From Moryella indoligenes (GTDB taxonomy: Bacteria; Bacillota; Clostridia; Lachnospirales; Lachnospiraceae), in assembly GCF_030812885.1 (NCBI RefSeq), contig NZ_JAUSTO010000003.1, positions 186,001 through 250,000 of the forward strand: DNA of 64,000 bases. The letters run 5' to 3'. The notes under the pieces were generated by a model. The model was not told the origin of the DNA and made no database searches. It worked only from the letters and a program-made list of their open reading frames with translations. The translations under genes were made by a program, and so were the position numbers. Below are positions 41,321 to 50,478 of the stretch, piece after piece. Within the stretch, counting starts at the first letter, position 1. Every line of letters begins with the position of its first letter.

Positions 41321-42583
41321 TTAAATTCTATGAATAAAGATGCCACTTCGAAGCTTCGGCTCAAACCATGTGGACTTCGGCGGCATGAGACGCCCCGCAT
41401 CCGCCACCTGAAGCAGCTCCTCCATCTGTGTCGGATACATGGAAAATGCCACTGCCGCGCCCTCATTGACCAGGCGCTCAAGCTCCTCTATTCCCCGGAT
41501 TCCGCCGATGAAGCGAATGCGTTCACTCGTGCGCGGATCTTCGATATTCAGCACCGGTGCAAGAATCGTATTCTGAAGAAATGCGACGTCAAGACTCTCG
41601 ACCGGATCCTCCGGCCGCAGCTCCTCCCGGGCAGTCAGCTCATACCAGTGATGATCCAGATACATCCCGATCACTCCCTTGCATTCCGGATGCACGGCTG
41701 TCTCTCCGCAGTCTCGGATAGAAAATGCGGCATCCACCTCCAGGAGAAAATCCTCCGCAGAGAGAGCGCCAAGATCACTCACGACACGGTTATAGGGAAG
41801 AATCTCCAGCGCGTCATCCGGAAACAGCACGGAAAGAAAATAATTGAACTCCTCGCTTCCATTGTAGTCCGGATGCTCCGCCCGGCGCTTCAAAGCAACC
41901 TTCACAGCACTCGCAGCGCGGTGATGTCCATCCGCGATATAGCTCGCAGGGAGCGCAGCAAAGGCCGCGGATATCTCCTCAACTCTTGCCGCATCATCTA
42001 TTTTCCACACGCGGTGGCGTATCCCGTCGTCTGAGTCAAAGTCATAGAGCGGCGCCTGTCGCTTTGCTGTCTCCATGAGCTCTTTCAGCCTGTCATTGCT
42101 GCGATAGCTCAAAAAGATGGGACCCGTCTGCGCACTTAAGCTGTCCACATGCCGTATGCGGTCGCGCTCCTTCTCCTCCCTCGTGTTCTCATGCTTTCGC
42201 ACCACGCCCTGAAGATAGTCGTCCACTGAGGAGCAGCCCACGATGCCGGTCTGACTGTGTCCCGGCATGCAGTCCGCGAGCACGCCGGACTCGACAGTCT
42301 GCTCATAGACGAAGAAGGCCGGCTTCTCATCCTCCAAAAAGACGCCGTCATGAAGCTCCTCTTCCAGCATCTCCCTCGCCTTCTGGTACACCGCATCCGC
42401 ATACATGTCACAGCTCTCATCAAACTGCGTCTCCGGACGGTCTATATTAAGAAAAGAGAGCGGGTGTCCCTGTACCGCCGCTCTGGCCTCCGCACGGTCA
42501 TACACATCGTAGGGGAGCGCCGCCACCTCGCGCACTGTATCCGGATTGGGACGGACACAGCGAAATGCCTTTACCTCTGCCAT
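41321..42583 (-). CDS. DUF1015 family protein, serine-operon member
   Basis: This is a 420-residue cytoplasmic protein of the DUF1015 family, whose biochemical role I do not know. Family blocks are visible: VAALPYDVYDRAEARA at the start, HENTREEKERDRIRHVDSLSAQTGPIFLSYR in the middle, and SYIADGHHRAASA, a His-rich motif that looks like an active site. It lies 58 bases after serA and follows serC-serA, an association seen in other Clostridia. No phosphoserine phosphatase gene is present here, so a part in serine synthesis or its control is possible but unproven. The ATG follows AGGAGG. Confidence 0.85.
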   Translation of the reverse strand: MAEVKAFRCVRPNPDTVREVAALPYDVYDRAEARAAVQGHPLSFLNIDRPETQFDESCDMYADAVYQKAREMLEEELHDGVFLEDEKPAFFVYEQTVESGVLADCMPGHSQTGIVGCSSVDDYLQGVVRKHENTREEKERDRIRHVDSLSAQTGPIFLSYRSNDRLKELMETAKRQAPLYDFDSDDGIRHRVWKIDDAARVEEISAAFAALPASYIADGHHRAASAVKVALKRRAEHPDYNGSEEFNYFLSVLFPDDALEILPYNRVVSDLGALSAEDFLLEVDAAFSIRDCGETAVHPECKGVIGMYLDHHWYELTAREELRPEDPVESLDVAFLQNTILAPVLNIEDPRTSERIRFIGGIRGIEELERLVNEGAAVAFSMYPTQMEELLQVADAGRLMPPKSTWFEPKLRSGIFIHRI

Positions 42584-42641
42584 AAACTACCTCCTGCCTG
42601 TCTGTATGCTTCACTCTGACGCGCGGCAGAGCCGCCCGCAC

Positions 42642-43811
42642 TCATGCTCCCGTCACTGTGCGGAAGCGTATCATTCCATCAATTGCCTTCAGCTCCTTTA
42701 GGCAGCCCTCGTCGAGCTGCCCCTCGAGATCCAGAAGCGTATATGCAAAGCGATCCCGGCTCTTATTTGTCATATTTGCGATGTTGATATTTCTTCTCGC
42801 CAGCACACCGGTAATCTGACCGATCATGTTTGGGATATTTCTGTGCAGCAGAGCAATGCGCAGATCACTCTGGCACACTCCCATGTCGCAGTTCGGATAA
42901 TTCACCGAATTGCGGATATTGCCGTTGTCGATGTAGTCCATGAGCTCCTTCACGGCCATCACTGCACAGTTGTCCTCTGCCTCCTCCGTAGAGGCACCAA
43001 GATGCGGAGTGATGATGGCATTCTTCATCTTCACCGAGAGTGCATTTGCAAAGTCAGAGAAATAGGCCCGCACGTGACCGCTCTGAAGCGCCTCCGCCAT
43101 CGCCGTCTCATCCACCAGCTTATCTCTCGAAAAGTTCAGGAAGACAACGCCCTCCTTCATCTCCGCGATCTCCTTTGCACCAATCATGCCGGGATTTTTA
43201 TCCGTCAGCGGCACATGAATCGTGATATAGTCACAGACCGCACAGAGCTCCGAGAGGCTGGTCGCGTGGCGTATCTCCCTCGAGAGCATCCATGCACCGT
43301 TCACCGAGAGATAGGGATCATAGCCATACACAGTCATGCCAAGCTCATTTGCCGCGTTCGCGACCTCCGCGCCGATGGCTCCGAGTCCTATGACGCCGAG
43401 CTTCTTGCCCTTGATCTCCGAGCCGACGAAGGCCTTCTTGCCCTTCTCCACATCCTTCTCTATGTTCTCGCTGTCCCGGATGGAGCGCACCCACTCCGCA
43501 GCTGCAATGACATTCCTCGATGCCACCATCATAGCACAGAGCACCAGCTCTTTCACGCTGTTTGCGTTTGCGCCCGGTGTGTTGAACACGACGACGCCTT
43601 CCTCCGCAAAGCGCTCCAGCGGGATATTGTTGACGCCCGCCCCGGCTCTCGCAACCGCAAGGACAGTCTCCGGCAGCGCGGTCTCCTTCATATCGGCGGA
43701 GCGCACCAGTATGCCCTCTGCCTCTTCCATATCCTCTGTCAGTGCATAGTTCTTTAAAAAGCTGTCCGTTCCTACCTTTGAAATAGCATTCAGGCATTTG
43801 ATCCTGTGCAT
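42642..43811 (-). CDS. serA: D-3-phosphoglycerate dehydrogenase
   Basis: SerA oxidises 3-phosphoglycerate to 3-phosphohydroxypyruvate, the first step of serine synthesis. The 389-residue protein has the NAD fold GVIGLGAIGAEVANAANELGM, the substrate/catalytic region FSRDKLVDETAMAEAL and ITPHLGASTEEAEDNCA (catalytic His), and a C-terminal ACT domain (about 318-389: RNIPNMIGQITGVLARRNINIANMTNKS) for feedback control. It is a short-type enzyme without the extra intervening domain. It overlaps the serC stop by one base. Confidence 0.93.
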   Translation of the reverse strand: MHRIKCLNAISKVGTDSFLKNYALTEDMEEAEGILVRSADMKETALPETVLAVARAGAGVNNIPLERFAEEGVVVFNTPGANANSVKELVLCAMMVASRNVIAAAEWVRSIRDSENIEKDVEKGKKAFVGSEIKGKKLGVIGLGAIGAEVANAANELGMTVYGYDPYLSVNGAWMLSREIRHATSLSELCAVCDYITIHVPLTDKNPGMIGAKEIAEMKEGVVFLNFSRDKLVDETAMAEALQSGHVRAYFSDFANALSVKMKNAIITPHLGASTEEAEDNCAVMAVKELMDYIDNGNIRNSVNYPNCDMGVCQSDLRIALLHRNIPNMIGQITGVLARRNINIANMTNKSRDRFAYTLLDLEGQLDEGCLKELKAIDGMIRFRTVTGA

Positions 43812-44896
43812 CAGTTTGTCCTCTCCTTCGCCTCAAATTCTCTCATGAAAGCAACCAGCTTCTCCACACCCTCTCTCGGCATGGCATTATAGATGCTGGC
43901 TCTCATACCACCGACTGTGCGGTGCCCCTTGAGATTTTCAAAACCTGCTTCCTTCGCCTCCGCGACAAAGCGCGCATCCAGCTCCTTGTCTCCCGTCACA
44001 AAGGTGACGTTCATGAGGGATCGGTCCTCCTTCCGGACCGGATTTCGGAAGAGCCTGCTCTGATCCAGAAAATCATAGAGTATCTTTGCCTTCTCCTCGT
44101 TTCTCTGCCTCATCACCTCAAGCCCGCCCATGCGCTTCAGCCACTTGAAGACCTTGCCGCAGATATAGATCGTGTAGCAGGGCGGCGTGTTATACATGGA
44201 ATGATGCTCCGCGTAGGTGCTGTAGCGCAGCATGGTCGGAGTGCCCGGAAGGCAGTCTCCGATCAGATCCTCCCGCACGATTGCGATCGCCACGCCCGCC
44301 GGGCCTACATTCTTCTGTACGCCGCCCCAGAGAATCCCGAACCTGCTCACATCAATCGGCTCAGAGAGAAAACAGGAGGAGATATCCGCCACCAGCGTCT
44401 TCCCCTTCGTATCCGGAAGCGCGTGATAGACTGTTCCGTAAATTGTGTTGTTCATGCAGATGTATACATAATCCGCTGCCGGATCCACCGGCAGATTCGA
44501 GCAGTCCGGAATATAACTGTATACCTCATCCTCGCTGGAAGCAATCGCTCGGGCGTCTCCGTAGAGCTGTGCCTCCTTCCAGGCCTTCTTTGCCCATTGC
44601 CCGGTGATGACGTAATCGGCCTTCTTATTCTTCATGAGATTCATCGGAACCATGGCAAACTGAACATGACCGCCGCCCTGAATGAAGAGCACCTTATAGT
44701 TGTCCGGAATGTTCATGAGCTCCCTCAAGTCCCGCTCCGCCTCGTTCATGATGTCTTCATACATTTTGGAGCGATGACTCATCTCCATCACGGACATCCC
44801 CGTGCCGCGATAGTCGAGCATTTCCTCCGCAGCCTCTCTCAGAACCTCCTCCGGCAGCACTGCCGGTCCTGCGCTGAAATTATACACTCTTGCCAT
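43811..44896 (-). CDS. serC: phosphoserine aminotransferase
   Basis: SerC is a PLP enzyme converting 3-phosphohydroxypyruvate and glutamate to phosphoserine and 2-oxoglutarate. The 361-residue protein starts MARVYNFSAGPAVLPEEVL, has the PLP lysine in GGVQKNVGPAG, and shows FIQGGGHVQFAMVPMNL and the end block GHRTVGGMRASIYNAMPREGVEKLVAFM. A GAGGGGG site lies eight bases before the ATG. It lies 75 bases after the ilvB-like gene, without a clear terminator or promoter between them, so cotranscription is likely. Confidence 0.95.
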   Translation of the reverse strand: MARVYNFSAGPAVLPEEVLREAAEEMLDYRGTGMSVMEMSHRSKMYEDIMNEAERDLRELMNIPDNYKVLFIQGGGHVQFAMVPMNLMKNKKADYVITGQWAKKAWKEAQLYGDARAIASSEDEVYSYIPDCSNLPVDPAADYVYICMNNTIYGTVYHALPDTKGKTLVADISSCFLSEPIDVSRFGILWGGVQKNVGPAGVAIAIVREDLIGDCLPGTPTMLRYSTYAEHHSMYNTPPCYTIYICGKVFKWLKRMGGLEVMRQRNEEKAKILYDFLDQSRLFRNPVRKEDRSLMNVTFVTGDKELDARFVAEAKEAGFENLKGHRTVGGMRASIYNAMPREGVEKLVAFMREFEAKERTN

Positions 44897-44971
44897 AATG
44901 ATAGCCCCCTCATATAGTGTAAGCTTCTGTGATGTGATCCGAACTGCACGTCTCTACTTTACGCCTTTGCC

Positions 44972-46651
44972 CTACAGCCTGAGATCGGACGCGTCAAAGC
45001 TCTCCTCTAGCGCACGTCCCGGCGGGCACATCGGAAACACTCTGTCCTCTGGATCGATCCATGCCTCAATCAGCAGTGGCTTACGCCTGGAAAAGGCCTC
45101 CCGCAGCGCGGTCTCCAGTTCCTCCGCTGTTGTGACGCGACAGGCCGCTATCCCCATAGCCTCAGCAATCCGGCAGTAATCCGGCTGATCATTCAGCTCT
45201 GTCTCCGAGTAGCGCTTCCCATAAAAGAAGTTCTGCCACTGACGGAGCATCCCCAGTCCCCGGTTATTGATGATGAGCTCGACCAGCGGCAGCCCCTCGC
45301 GGCTCACCGTAGCGAGCTCCCCCATATTCATGCGGAAACAGGCATCACCCGCAACATTGACAACGACGTGATCCGGCTTTGCAATCTGCGCACCAATAGC
45401 AGCTCCCAGCCCGAAGCCCATGGTCCCGAGACCACCCGGCGACAGAAAGCTTCTCGCCTCTGTAAAACGGTAATATTGTGCCGCCCACATCTGATGCTGT
45501 CCGGATTCCGTGACGATGATCGTATCCTCCGGACTCTCCCGATCCAGAATTTCTATAATTTCCGGACCGCTCAGCCGACCTTTGTCATAGCTCATGGGAT
45601 ACATATCCGTGAGGCGCTCTGCATGCGCGAACCACTCCTCATGATTCTGCGGATTCAGCCGCACATTCAGCCTGCGCAGCACCACCCGCGCATCTCCGGC
45701 GATGCCGGCATCTGCGCGGACATTTTTATTGATCTCCGCCTCATCCACATCGATATGCAGTATCTTTGCCTCCGGCGCAAATTTTTCTGTCTTTCCCGTG
45801 ACTCTCTCGGAAAAACGCACTCCGACCGCAATCAGAAGATCGCACTCTGAGACACAGAGATTCGCCGCCTTGGTTCCATGCATTCCCACCATTCCGACGT
45901 AGAGCTCATCCTTCTGGCTGATCGCCCCCTGTCCCATCAGGGTACAGCAGACCGGAGCCTGCAGCTTATGCGCAAAGATGCCAAGATCCTCGGCTGCTCC
46001 CGCCTGAATCACACCGCCTCCCGCAATGATGCAGGGCTTCTCGGAGCTGTGTATCATGGAGATGGCTGCGTCCAGATCCTCGTCACTGATTCTCTCAGTA
46101 AATGCTTTGACCGGAGCAGGCGTCTCCGTGACATATTCTGTCAGAGCTTCCGTGACATCCTTCGTCATGTCAATCAGCACCGGGCCCGGACGTCCGCTTT
46201 TTGCAATCTGAAAGGCCCGGCGCATCACCGGCGCAAGTATTTCCACCTCTCTGACGATAAAATTATATTTTGTGACCGGCATACTGATGCCGGCGATATC
46301 GAGTTCCTGAAAGGAATCCTTTCCCAGTATGGGCTGGCTCACATTACAGCTGATCGCCACAACCGGAGAGGAATCCATGTATGCTGTCGCAATGCCGGAC
46401 ACCATATCCGCTGCCCCCGGTCCACTCGCCGCAAGACAGACCCCGACTCTTCCCGTGGCGCGCGCATAGCCGTCTGCCGCGTGCGCCGCGCTCTTCACCT
46501 GACTGGTCAGAACATGGCGTATCTCGCCCTGATGCCTGTACAGCGCATCGTAAATATTCAGAATCGCATCTCCCGGATAACCGAACACGGTATCAACGCC
46601 CTGCTCCTTCAGACATTCCACTACAATCTCGGCGCCATTCAGTTTTGCCAT
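44972..46651 (-). CDS. ilvB: acetolactate-synthase-like ThDP enzyme with Glu-to-Val change
   Basis: By overall sequence this is an acetohydroxyacid synthase large subunit (559 residues): VFGYPGDAILNIYDAL, HAADGYARATGRVGVCLAASGPGA, GKDSFQELDIAGI, LSPGGLGTMGFGLGAAIGAQ, the ThDP motif from GDACFRMN to NN, and the end block VFPMCPPG. The catalytic glutamate that activates ThDP, in RHEQ of the family, is missing: the aligned segment reads TSQVKSAAHAADG, with Val52 in its place. Glyoxylate carboligase is the known relative with Val there. No ilvN small subunit is adjacent. I start at ATG 46651 (GAGGAG). The real reaction is uncertain: acetolactate, tartronate semialdehyde or something else. Confidence 0.85.
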   Translation of the reverse strand: MAKLNGAEIVVECLKEQGVDTVFGYPGDAILNIYDALYRHQGEIRHVLTSQVKSAAHAADGYARATGRVGVCLAASGPGAADMVSGIATAYMDSSPVVAISCNVSQPILGKDSFQELDIAGISMPVTKYNFIVREVEILAPVMRRAFQIAKSGRPGPVLIDMTKDVTEALTEYVTETPAPVKAFTERISDEDLDAAISMIHSSEKPCIIAGGGVIQAGAAEDLGIFAHKLQAPVCCTLMGQGAISQKDELYVGMVGMHGTKAANLCVSECDLLIAVGVRFSERVTGKTEKFAPEAKILHIDVDEAEINKNVRADAGIAGDARVVLRRLNVRLNPQNHEEWFAHAERLTDMYPMSYDKGRLSGPEIIEILDRESPEDTIIVTESGQHQMWAAQYYRFTEARSFLSPGGLGTMGFGLGAAIGAQIAKPDHVVVNVAGDACFRMNMGELATVSREGLPLVELIINNRGLGMLRQWQNFFYGKRYSETELNDQPDYCRIAEAMGIAACRVTTAEELETALREAFSRRKPLLIEAWIDPEDRVFPMCPPGRALEESFDASDLRL

Positions 46652-46711
46652 CGCTTCGTCTCCTCGCCTGCATCTCTCCGTCCCTTCCTCCGGAAGCAAC
46701 GTTTGACAAAC

Positions 46712-46740
46712 ATCATAAATCAATGCCCCTCTTTTTTCAA
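46712..46740 (-). promoter_or_regulatory. promoter of the ilvB-like gene string
   Basis: On the minus strand, -35 TTGAAA (46735-46740) and -10 TATGAT (46712-46717) are 17 bases apart. The palindrome GTTTGTCAAAC (46701-46711) sits directly after the -10, at the expected start site. Confidence 0.7.
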
Positions 46741-46885
46741 CCTTCCGGCGGCAAAAGAGTCCGCCTTCCCCGCACAGATGTATCTCTGCAAAAAAAAGAC
46801 CTCCACATTCACTACCACCCCTCCGTCACTTCCCTGCGAAAGCGCTCTGCTGATAAAAGCCGAAAAAATTCCCGGAAAACAACAA

Positions 46886-46910
46886 GGGGAGCTGAAACTC
46901 TCAGCTCCCC
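46886..46910 (-). terminator. terminator of the cell-wall-repeat protein gene
   Basis: GGGGAGCTGA and TCAGCTCCCC form a perfect 10-base-pair stem with a 5-base loop. On the minus strand it is followed by TTGTTGTTTTCC. Confidence 0.8.
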
Positions 46911-46917
46911 ACTCTCC

Positions 46918-47904
46918 TCAATTCTGCTGCAGCACACCATCTATGCCCAGATGATAGCCGTCCTCTGTCGTCGCGTTTTTCCACATCACGCCGCTCTCCG
47001 GATCCAGATAGTACCACTTGTCTCCGTCCAGATACCAGCCCGTGCGCATCCAGCCGTTCTCATCAAAGAGATACCACTCGCCGTTGATCAGCCTCCATGC
47101 GCTCCTCACACAGCTCTGATCCGGCAGCCGGAACCACCAGCGACCGTCCTCCTCTATCCACTCTCCCGCACTCTGCAGCTCCGCGTTCCGCTCCTTCTGC
47201 TCCCTTGCCTGCGCCTCTGTGATACTGACCTGATTCGAATCGGTCCAGTGGCCCTTGATGGAAGGATCCTTCGCATTGATTGCGCGCACCTTGAAGTGAT
47301 AGCTCGCCCCGCGCGTCATAAACTCGCTGCCGTCATAGCTGGTCCCGTTGATGATCTGGTTGGCTCCGAGCGTCGTACCGTTCCGCATAAACTTCAGCTC
47401 ATAGCTCCCCGCACCGATCGCCTCGGACCAGCGGCAGCGGCCGCCTTCCATGACAGCCTCCTCCACCGTGCCGACCTGCGTCTCAAGAGAGGGCAGCGTC
47501 ACCCGAACCACCAGCGTATACGCGCCGTCCTCACGGCGTGCGCTCTTGTAGCTGGCGCCATTCAGGCGGATCTGGCTCGCCTTGGTGATGCGGAAGTAAT
47601 AGCCATCCGAAGCCGTGAGGTATATATCCAGCTCCGGAGTATCCTCTATGGACCAGCGAAAGCCTGCATTCTGCACCTCATAGTGATCAAAGGAGTATTT
47701 ATTGCCCGCGGTGTGTACCTCGAGCTCCTCCTCTCCAAACTTCTCCTCTACCTTGATCAGTCCCGAAACCGTCAGCGAAATCGAGCGTATCGGCTTATCA
47801 TTCTTCTCATAGCCGTAGGCCACAAGGGCCGAAAACGCAGTAAACAGAAGCGCCGTGACACAGGCCTTCATAAACCATGATCTTCTATTGCTTATATGAC
47901 GCAT
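46918..47904 (-). CDS. exported protein with cell-wall-binding repeats
   Basis: This is a 328-residue exported protein of unknown role. The N-terminus is a signal or anchor helix (SWFMKACVTALLFTAFSALVAYGY). The middle shows two beta-rich segments (about 35-125 and 130-220, the second fibronectin-III-like: GSYELKFMRN...SYHFKVRAINAKD). The last ~85 residues are W/Y-rich cell-wall/choline-binding-type repeats (WIEEDGRWWFRLPDQS, WRLINGEWYLFDENGWMRTGW, DKWYYLDPESGVM). The start is ATG 47904 after AAAGGGG. Related repeats open the giant protein at 51868-58269, so both probably bind the same wall component. Confidence 0.82.
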   Translation of the reverse strand: MRHISNRRSWFMKACVTALLFTAFSALVAYGYEKNDKPIRSISLTVSGLIKVEEKFGEEELEVHTAGNKYSFDHYEVQNAGFRWSIEDTPELDIYLTASDGYYFRITKASQIRLNGASYKSARREDGAYTLVVRVTLPSLETQVGTVEEAVMEGGRCRWSEAIGAGSYELKFMRNGTTLGANQIINGTSYDGSEFMTRGASYHFKVRAINAKDPSIKGHWTDSNQVSITEAQAREQKERNAELQSAGEWIEEDGRWWFRLPDQSCVRSAWRLINGEWYLFDENGWMRTGWYLDGDKWYYLDPESGVMWKNATTEDGYHLGIDGVLQQN

Positions 47905-48032
47905 AGCATCCCCTTTCTGCAAAACCAGAACTTCACAAGACATTTTATATTGATGCGGATAATGTCAACAGAAATCCAATGATATGTTTATTAACGCACA
48001 TTCTTTTTAACTACACTGTTTCATTCTACTAT

Positions 48033-48061
48033 ACTGTATAAGGCAGCTGATTTTTCGTCAA
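48033..48061 (-). promoter_or_regulatory. candidate promoter of the cell-wall-repeat gene
   Basis: On the minus strand, TTGACG (48056-48061) and TACAGT (48033-48038) are 17 bases apart, just beyond the RNase Y terminator. A second TTGACA lies nearer the gene but with poor -10 spacing. Confidence 0.5.
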
Positions 48062-48067
48062 GAAAAA

Positions 48068-48105
48068 AAGCCTTACAATTTTCCAAAATAAAAATTGTAA
48101 GGCTT
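48068..48105 (-). terminator. terminator of the RNase Y gene
   Basis: A perfect 15-base-pair stem, AAGCCTTACAATTTT with AAAATTGTAAGGCTT and an 8-base loop, is followed on the minus strand by a U-run. Confidence 0.92.
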
Positions 48106-48121
48106 TTACTGTATTCCGTTC

Positions 48122-49669
48122 TTACTTTGCTACATCCTGAACGCGGGACTCCCGGATGACATTGACCTTGATCTGACCCGGATACTGCATCTCCTGCTCA
48201 ATGCGCTTCGCAACATTGTGTGCAAGTATGACCATATCATCGTCATTTACCTTCTCCGGTACTACCATAATTCTCACCTCACGACCTGCCTGCACAGCAA
48301 AGGACTTCTCTACACCATTGAAGGAATTTGTGATCTCCTCAAGCTGGGACAGGCGATTTGTGTAGGTCTCGATGGTCTCCCTTCGCGCACCCGGACGTGC
48401 CGCAGATATGGTATCCGCCGCCTGAACAATACAGGCGATGAGACTCTCCGGCTCCACATCTCCGTGATGGGACTCCACGGTATTGATGACAATCGCAGAT
48501 TCCCTGTACTTCCGGCAGAGCTCTACACCGAGCTGCACATGAGAACCCTCGATCTCATGATCCACGGCCTTTCCGATATCGTGCAGGAGCCCCGCACGCT
48601 TCGCCATGCGGACATCGACCCCGACCTCTGCCGCGAGATGTCCGGACAGCTCCGCAACCTCGATGGAATGCTTCAGGGCATTCTGGCCATAGCTTGTGCG
48701 GAACTTCATGCGGCCCAGGAGCTTCACAAGCTCCGGATGAATGCCGTTGACTCCCACCTCAAGAACCGCCGCCTCTCCGGCCTCGCGCATGGTGTTTTCC
48801 ACCTCGCGCTGCGCCTTCTCAACCATCTCCTCGATTCTTGCGGGATGAATGCGGCCGTCCGTGATGAGCTTCTCCAGCGCAACCTTTGCAACCTCTCTGC
48901 GCACCGGATCAAAGCCTGAGAGCACCACTGCCTCCGGCGTATCATCAACAATCAGCTCCACTCCGGTCAGCTGCTCCAGCGCCCGGATATTTCTGCCCTC
49001 ACGGCCGATGATACGGCCCTTCATCTCATCATTCGGAAGCTGTACGACTGAAACCGTAGACTCGGCAACGCTGTCGGCAGCACAGCGCTGTATCGCACCG
49101 ACGACAAATTCCTTCGCCTTTTTATCTGCCTCTTCCTTTGCTGCTGTCTCAAGATCCTTGATCAGCTTCGCGGTATCATGCTTTACATCCTCTTCCACGG
49201 ACTGGAGAAGGAACTCCTTCGCCTGCTCCGTGCTGAGTCCGGAGATGCGCTCCAGCTCGGCAATCCCCTTGTCATAGAGAGAATCCACCTCCTGGCTGCG
49301 CTCATTGATCTTCTCTTCGCGCACCGCCAGTGCACTCTCCTTCTTCTCAATGGATGCCTGCTTCCGGTCAAGATTTTCTTCCTTGTTTAAAACGCGATTT
49401 TCGTAGCGCTGTAACTCCGCTCTTCTTTCCTTGGTCTCTCTCTCAAGCTCATTCTTTGTCCGCAAGGACTCTTCCTTCGCCTCGAGGAGCGCTTCGCGTT
49501 TTTTTGTTTCTGCGGTTTTCAGGGCTTCTTCTATGATTTCGCGGGATTTTACCTCCGCACTGCCAATCTTGCTCTCGTACGTCTTCTTTCGATGTGCGAT
49601 CGCAAGGTTCCAGCTCACAAAAGCCACAATCACCGCCGTAACTATAACTGCAATGATGATTTGTGACAC
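48122..49669 (-). CDS. rny: ribonuclease Y
   Basis: RNase Y is the membrane-anchored endoribonuclease that starts mRNA decay in many Firmicutes. The 515-residue protein has an N-terminal membrane helix (IIIAVIVTAVIVAFVSWNLA), a long charged coiled coil (about 25-200), a KH domain with GRIIGREGRNIRALEQLTGVELIVDD, an HD domain with GLLHDIGKAVDHEIEGSH, and the conserved end IKVNVIRESRVQDVAK. The start is a GTG at 49669, six bases after AAGGAGG. A strong terminator follows. Confidence 0.96.
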   Translation of the reverse strand: MSQIIIAVIVTAVIVAFVSWNLAIAHRKKTYESKIGSAEVKSREIIEEALKTAETKKREALLEAKEESLRTKNELERETKERRAELQRYENRVLNKEENLDRKQASIEKKESALAVREEKINERSQEVDSLYDKGIAELERISGLSTEQAKEFLLQSVEEDVKHDTAKLIKDLETAAKEEADKKAKEFVVGAIQRCAADSVAESTVSVVQLPNDEMKGRIIGREGRNIRALEQLTGVELIVDDTPEAVVLSGFDPVRREVAKVALEKLITDGRIHPARIEEMVEKAQREVENTMREAGEAAVLEVGVNGIHPELVKLLGRMKFRTSYGQNALKHSIEVAELSGHLAAEVGVDVRMAKRAGLLHDIGKAVDHEIEGSHVQLGVELCRKYRESAIVINTVESHHGDVEPESLIACIVQAADTISAARPGARRETIETYTNRLSQLEEITNSFNGVEKSFAVQAGREVRIMVVPEKVNDDDMVILAHNVAKRIEQEMQYPGQIKVNVIRESRVQDVAK

Positions 49670-49878
49670 AGAGCACCTCCTTATTCAATTTTCATGGTAC
49701 ATTATTCTGTTCTCATACTATGCCGCACTGCGTGCCTGCGGACAGTGCAGATACCTGTCAATCTAAGCGCAGGAAAGAGATAACACTTGCCTTTTTTATA
49801 TCTTATCGCATCAGTCTGAGGTTTCTGCCCCCCTGTGACGCCGCAAAACTCGCAAAACGCTGCAATAGTGCTATTTTA

Positions 49879-50478
49879 TCAAATCATGCTGCGCAGTGCA
49901 AGCTCAATCTCCCCCCAGCTATAGCCCCTTCTCATCAGCCGGGCTACGAGCCGCCTCTTCTGATCTGGATTCTCTGATTCCGGATCAAAATGACATCTTC
50001 TGAGCTCCGCAATAATCTGCTCCTTCTCATCAGCCGGACTTTGCTCCAGCAGCTCATCTGCGAGCGCGCTGTCCACCCCCCGCATGAGGAGCTCCGCGCG
50101 TATTCTTCGCTTCCCCTTCTGTCCCGACTGGCAGCTGATATAGTGCTCCGCATAGCGTCTGTCATCTACATAGTGCCGTTCCTTTGCCCAGAGGATGGCC
50201 TCCTCTGCACAGCACTCCGGTATCCCGCTCTCCCGCAGTTTTCTGCGCAGCGCATACTCTGTGTAATCTCTTCCCTTCAGAAGAAACAAGAGCCGCTCCA
50301 TGGCGCGCTTCCTGAGAAGCGGCAGCAGCTCTTCCTTAAGCAGCGCCTCACTGAGTTCCGTACCCTCCGCGATATGCAGTCTGTTCAGCTCTGTATTGTA
50401 CAGAGCAAAAACAAAGTCCTCATCTGTGAGGACTTTGCTTCTGCGCTTTCCGAGGGGAAGCAGCTCTGTTACCGTCAC
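49879..50478 (-). CDS. recX: RecX, regulator of RecA
   Basis: RecX binds RecA filaments and limits their activity. The 199-residue protein shows the three-helix repeats of the family (ALYNTELNRLHI..., RDYTEYALRRKLRESGIPE, WAKERHYVDDRRYAEHYISCQSGQKGKRRIRAELLMRGV, and the C-terminal MRRGYSWGEIELAL). The start is a GTG that overlaps the recA stop by four bases (GTGA), so it shares the SOS-controlled recA transcript. Confidence 0.93.
   Translation of the reverse strand: MTVTELLPLGKRRSKVLTDEDFVFALYNTELNRLHIAEGTELSEALLKEELLPLLRKRAMERLLFLLKGRDYTEYALRRKLRESGIPECCAEEAILWAKERHYVDDRRYAEHYISCQSGQKGKRRIRAELLMRGVDSALADELLEQSPADEKEQIIAELRRCHFDPESENPDQKRRLVARLMRRGYSWGEIELALRSMI

Noticed and set aside
46741..46860. 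G-rich segment (GGGGTGGTAG) followed by a U-run, at first sight like a T-box leader of the ilvB-like gene
   Set aside because: It lies upstream of the good promoter at 46712-46740, lacks the NCCNC-complementary T-box sequence and stem I, and no terminator/antiterminator pair can be drawn.
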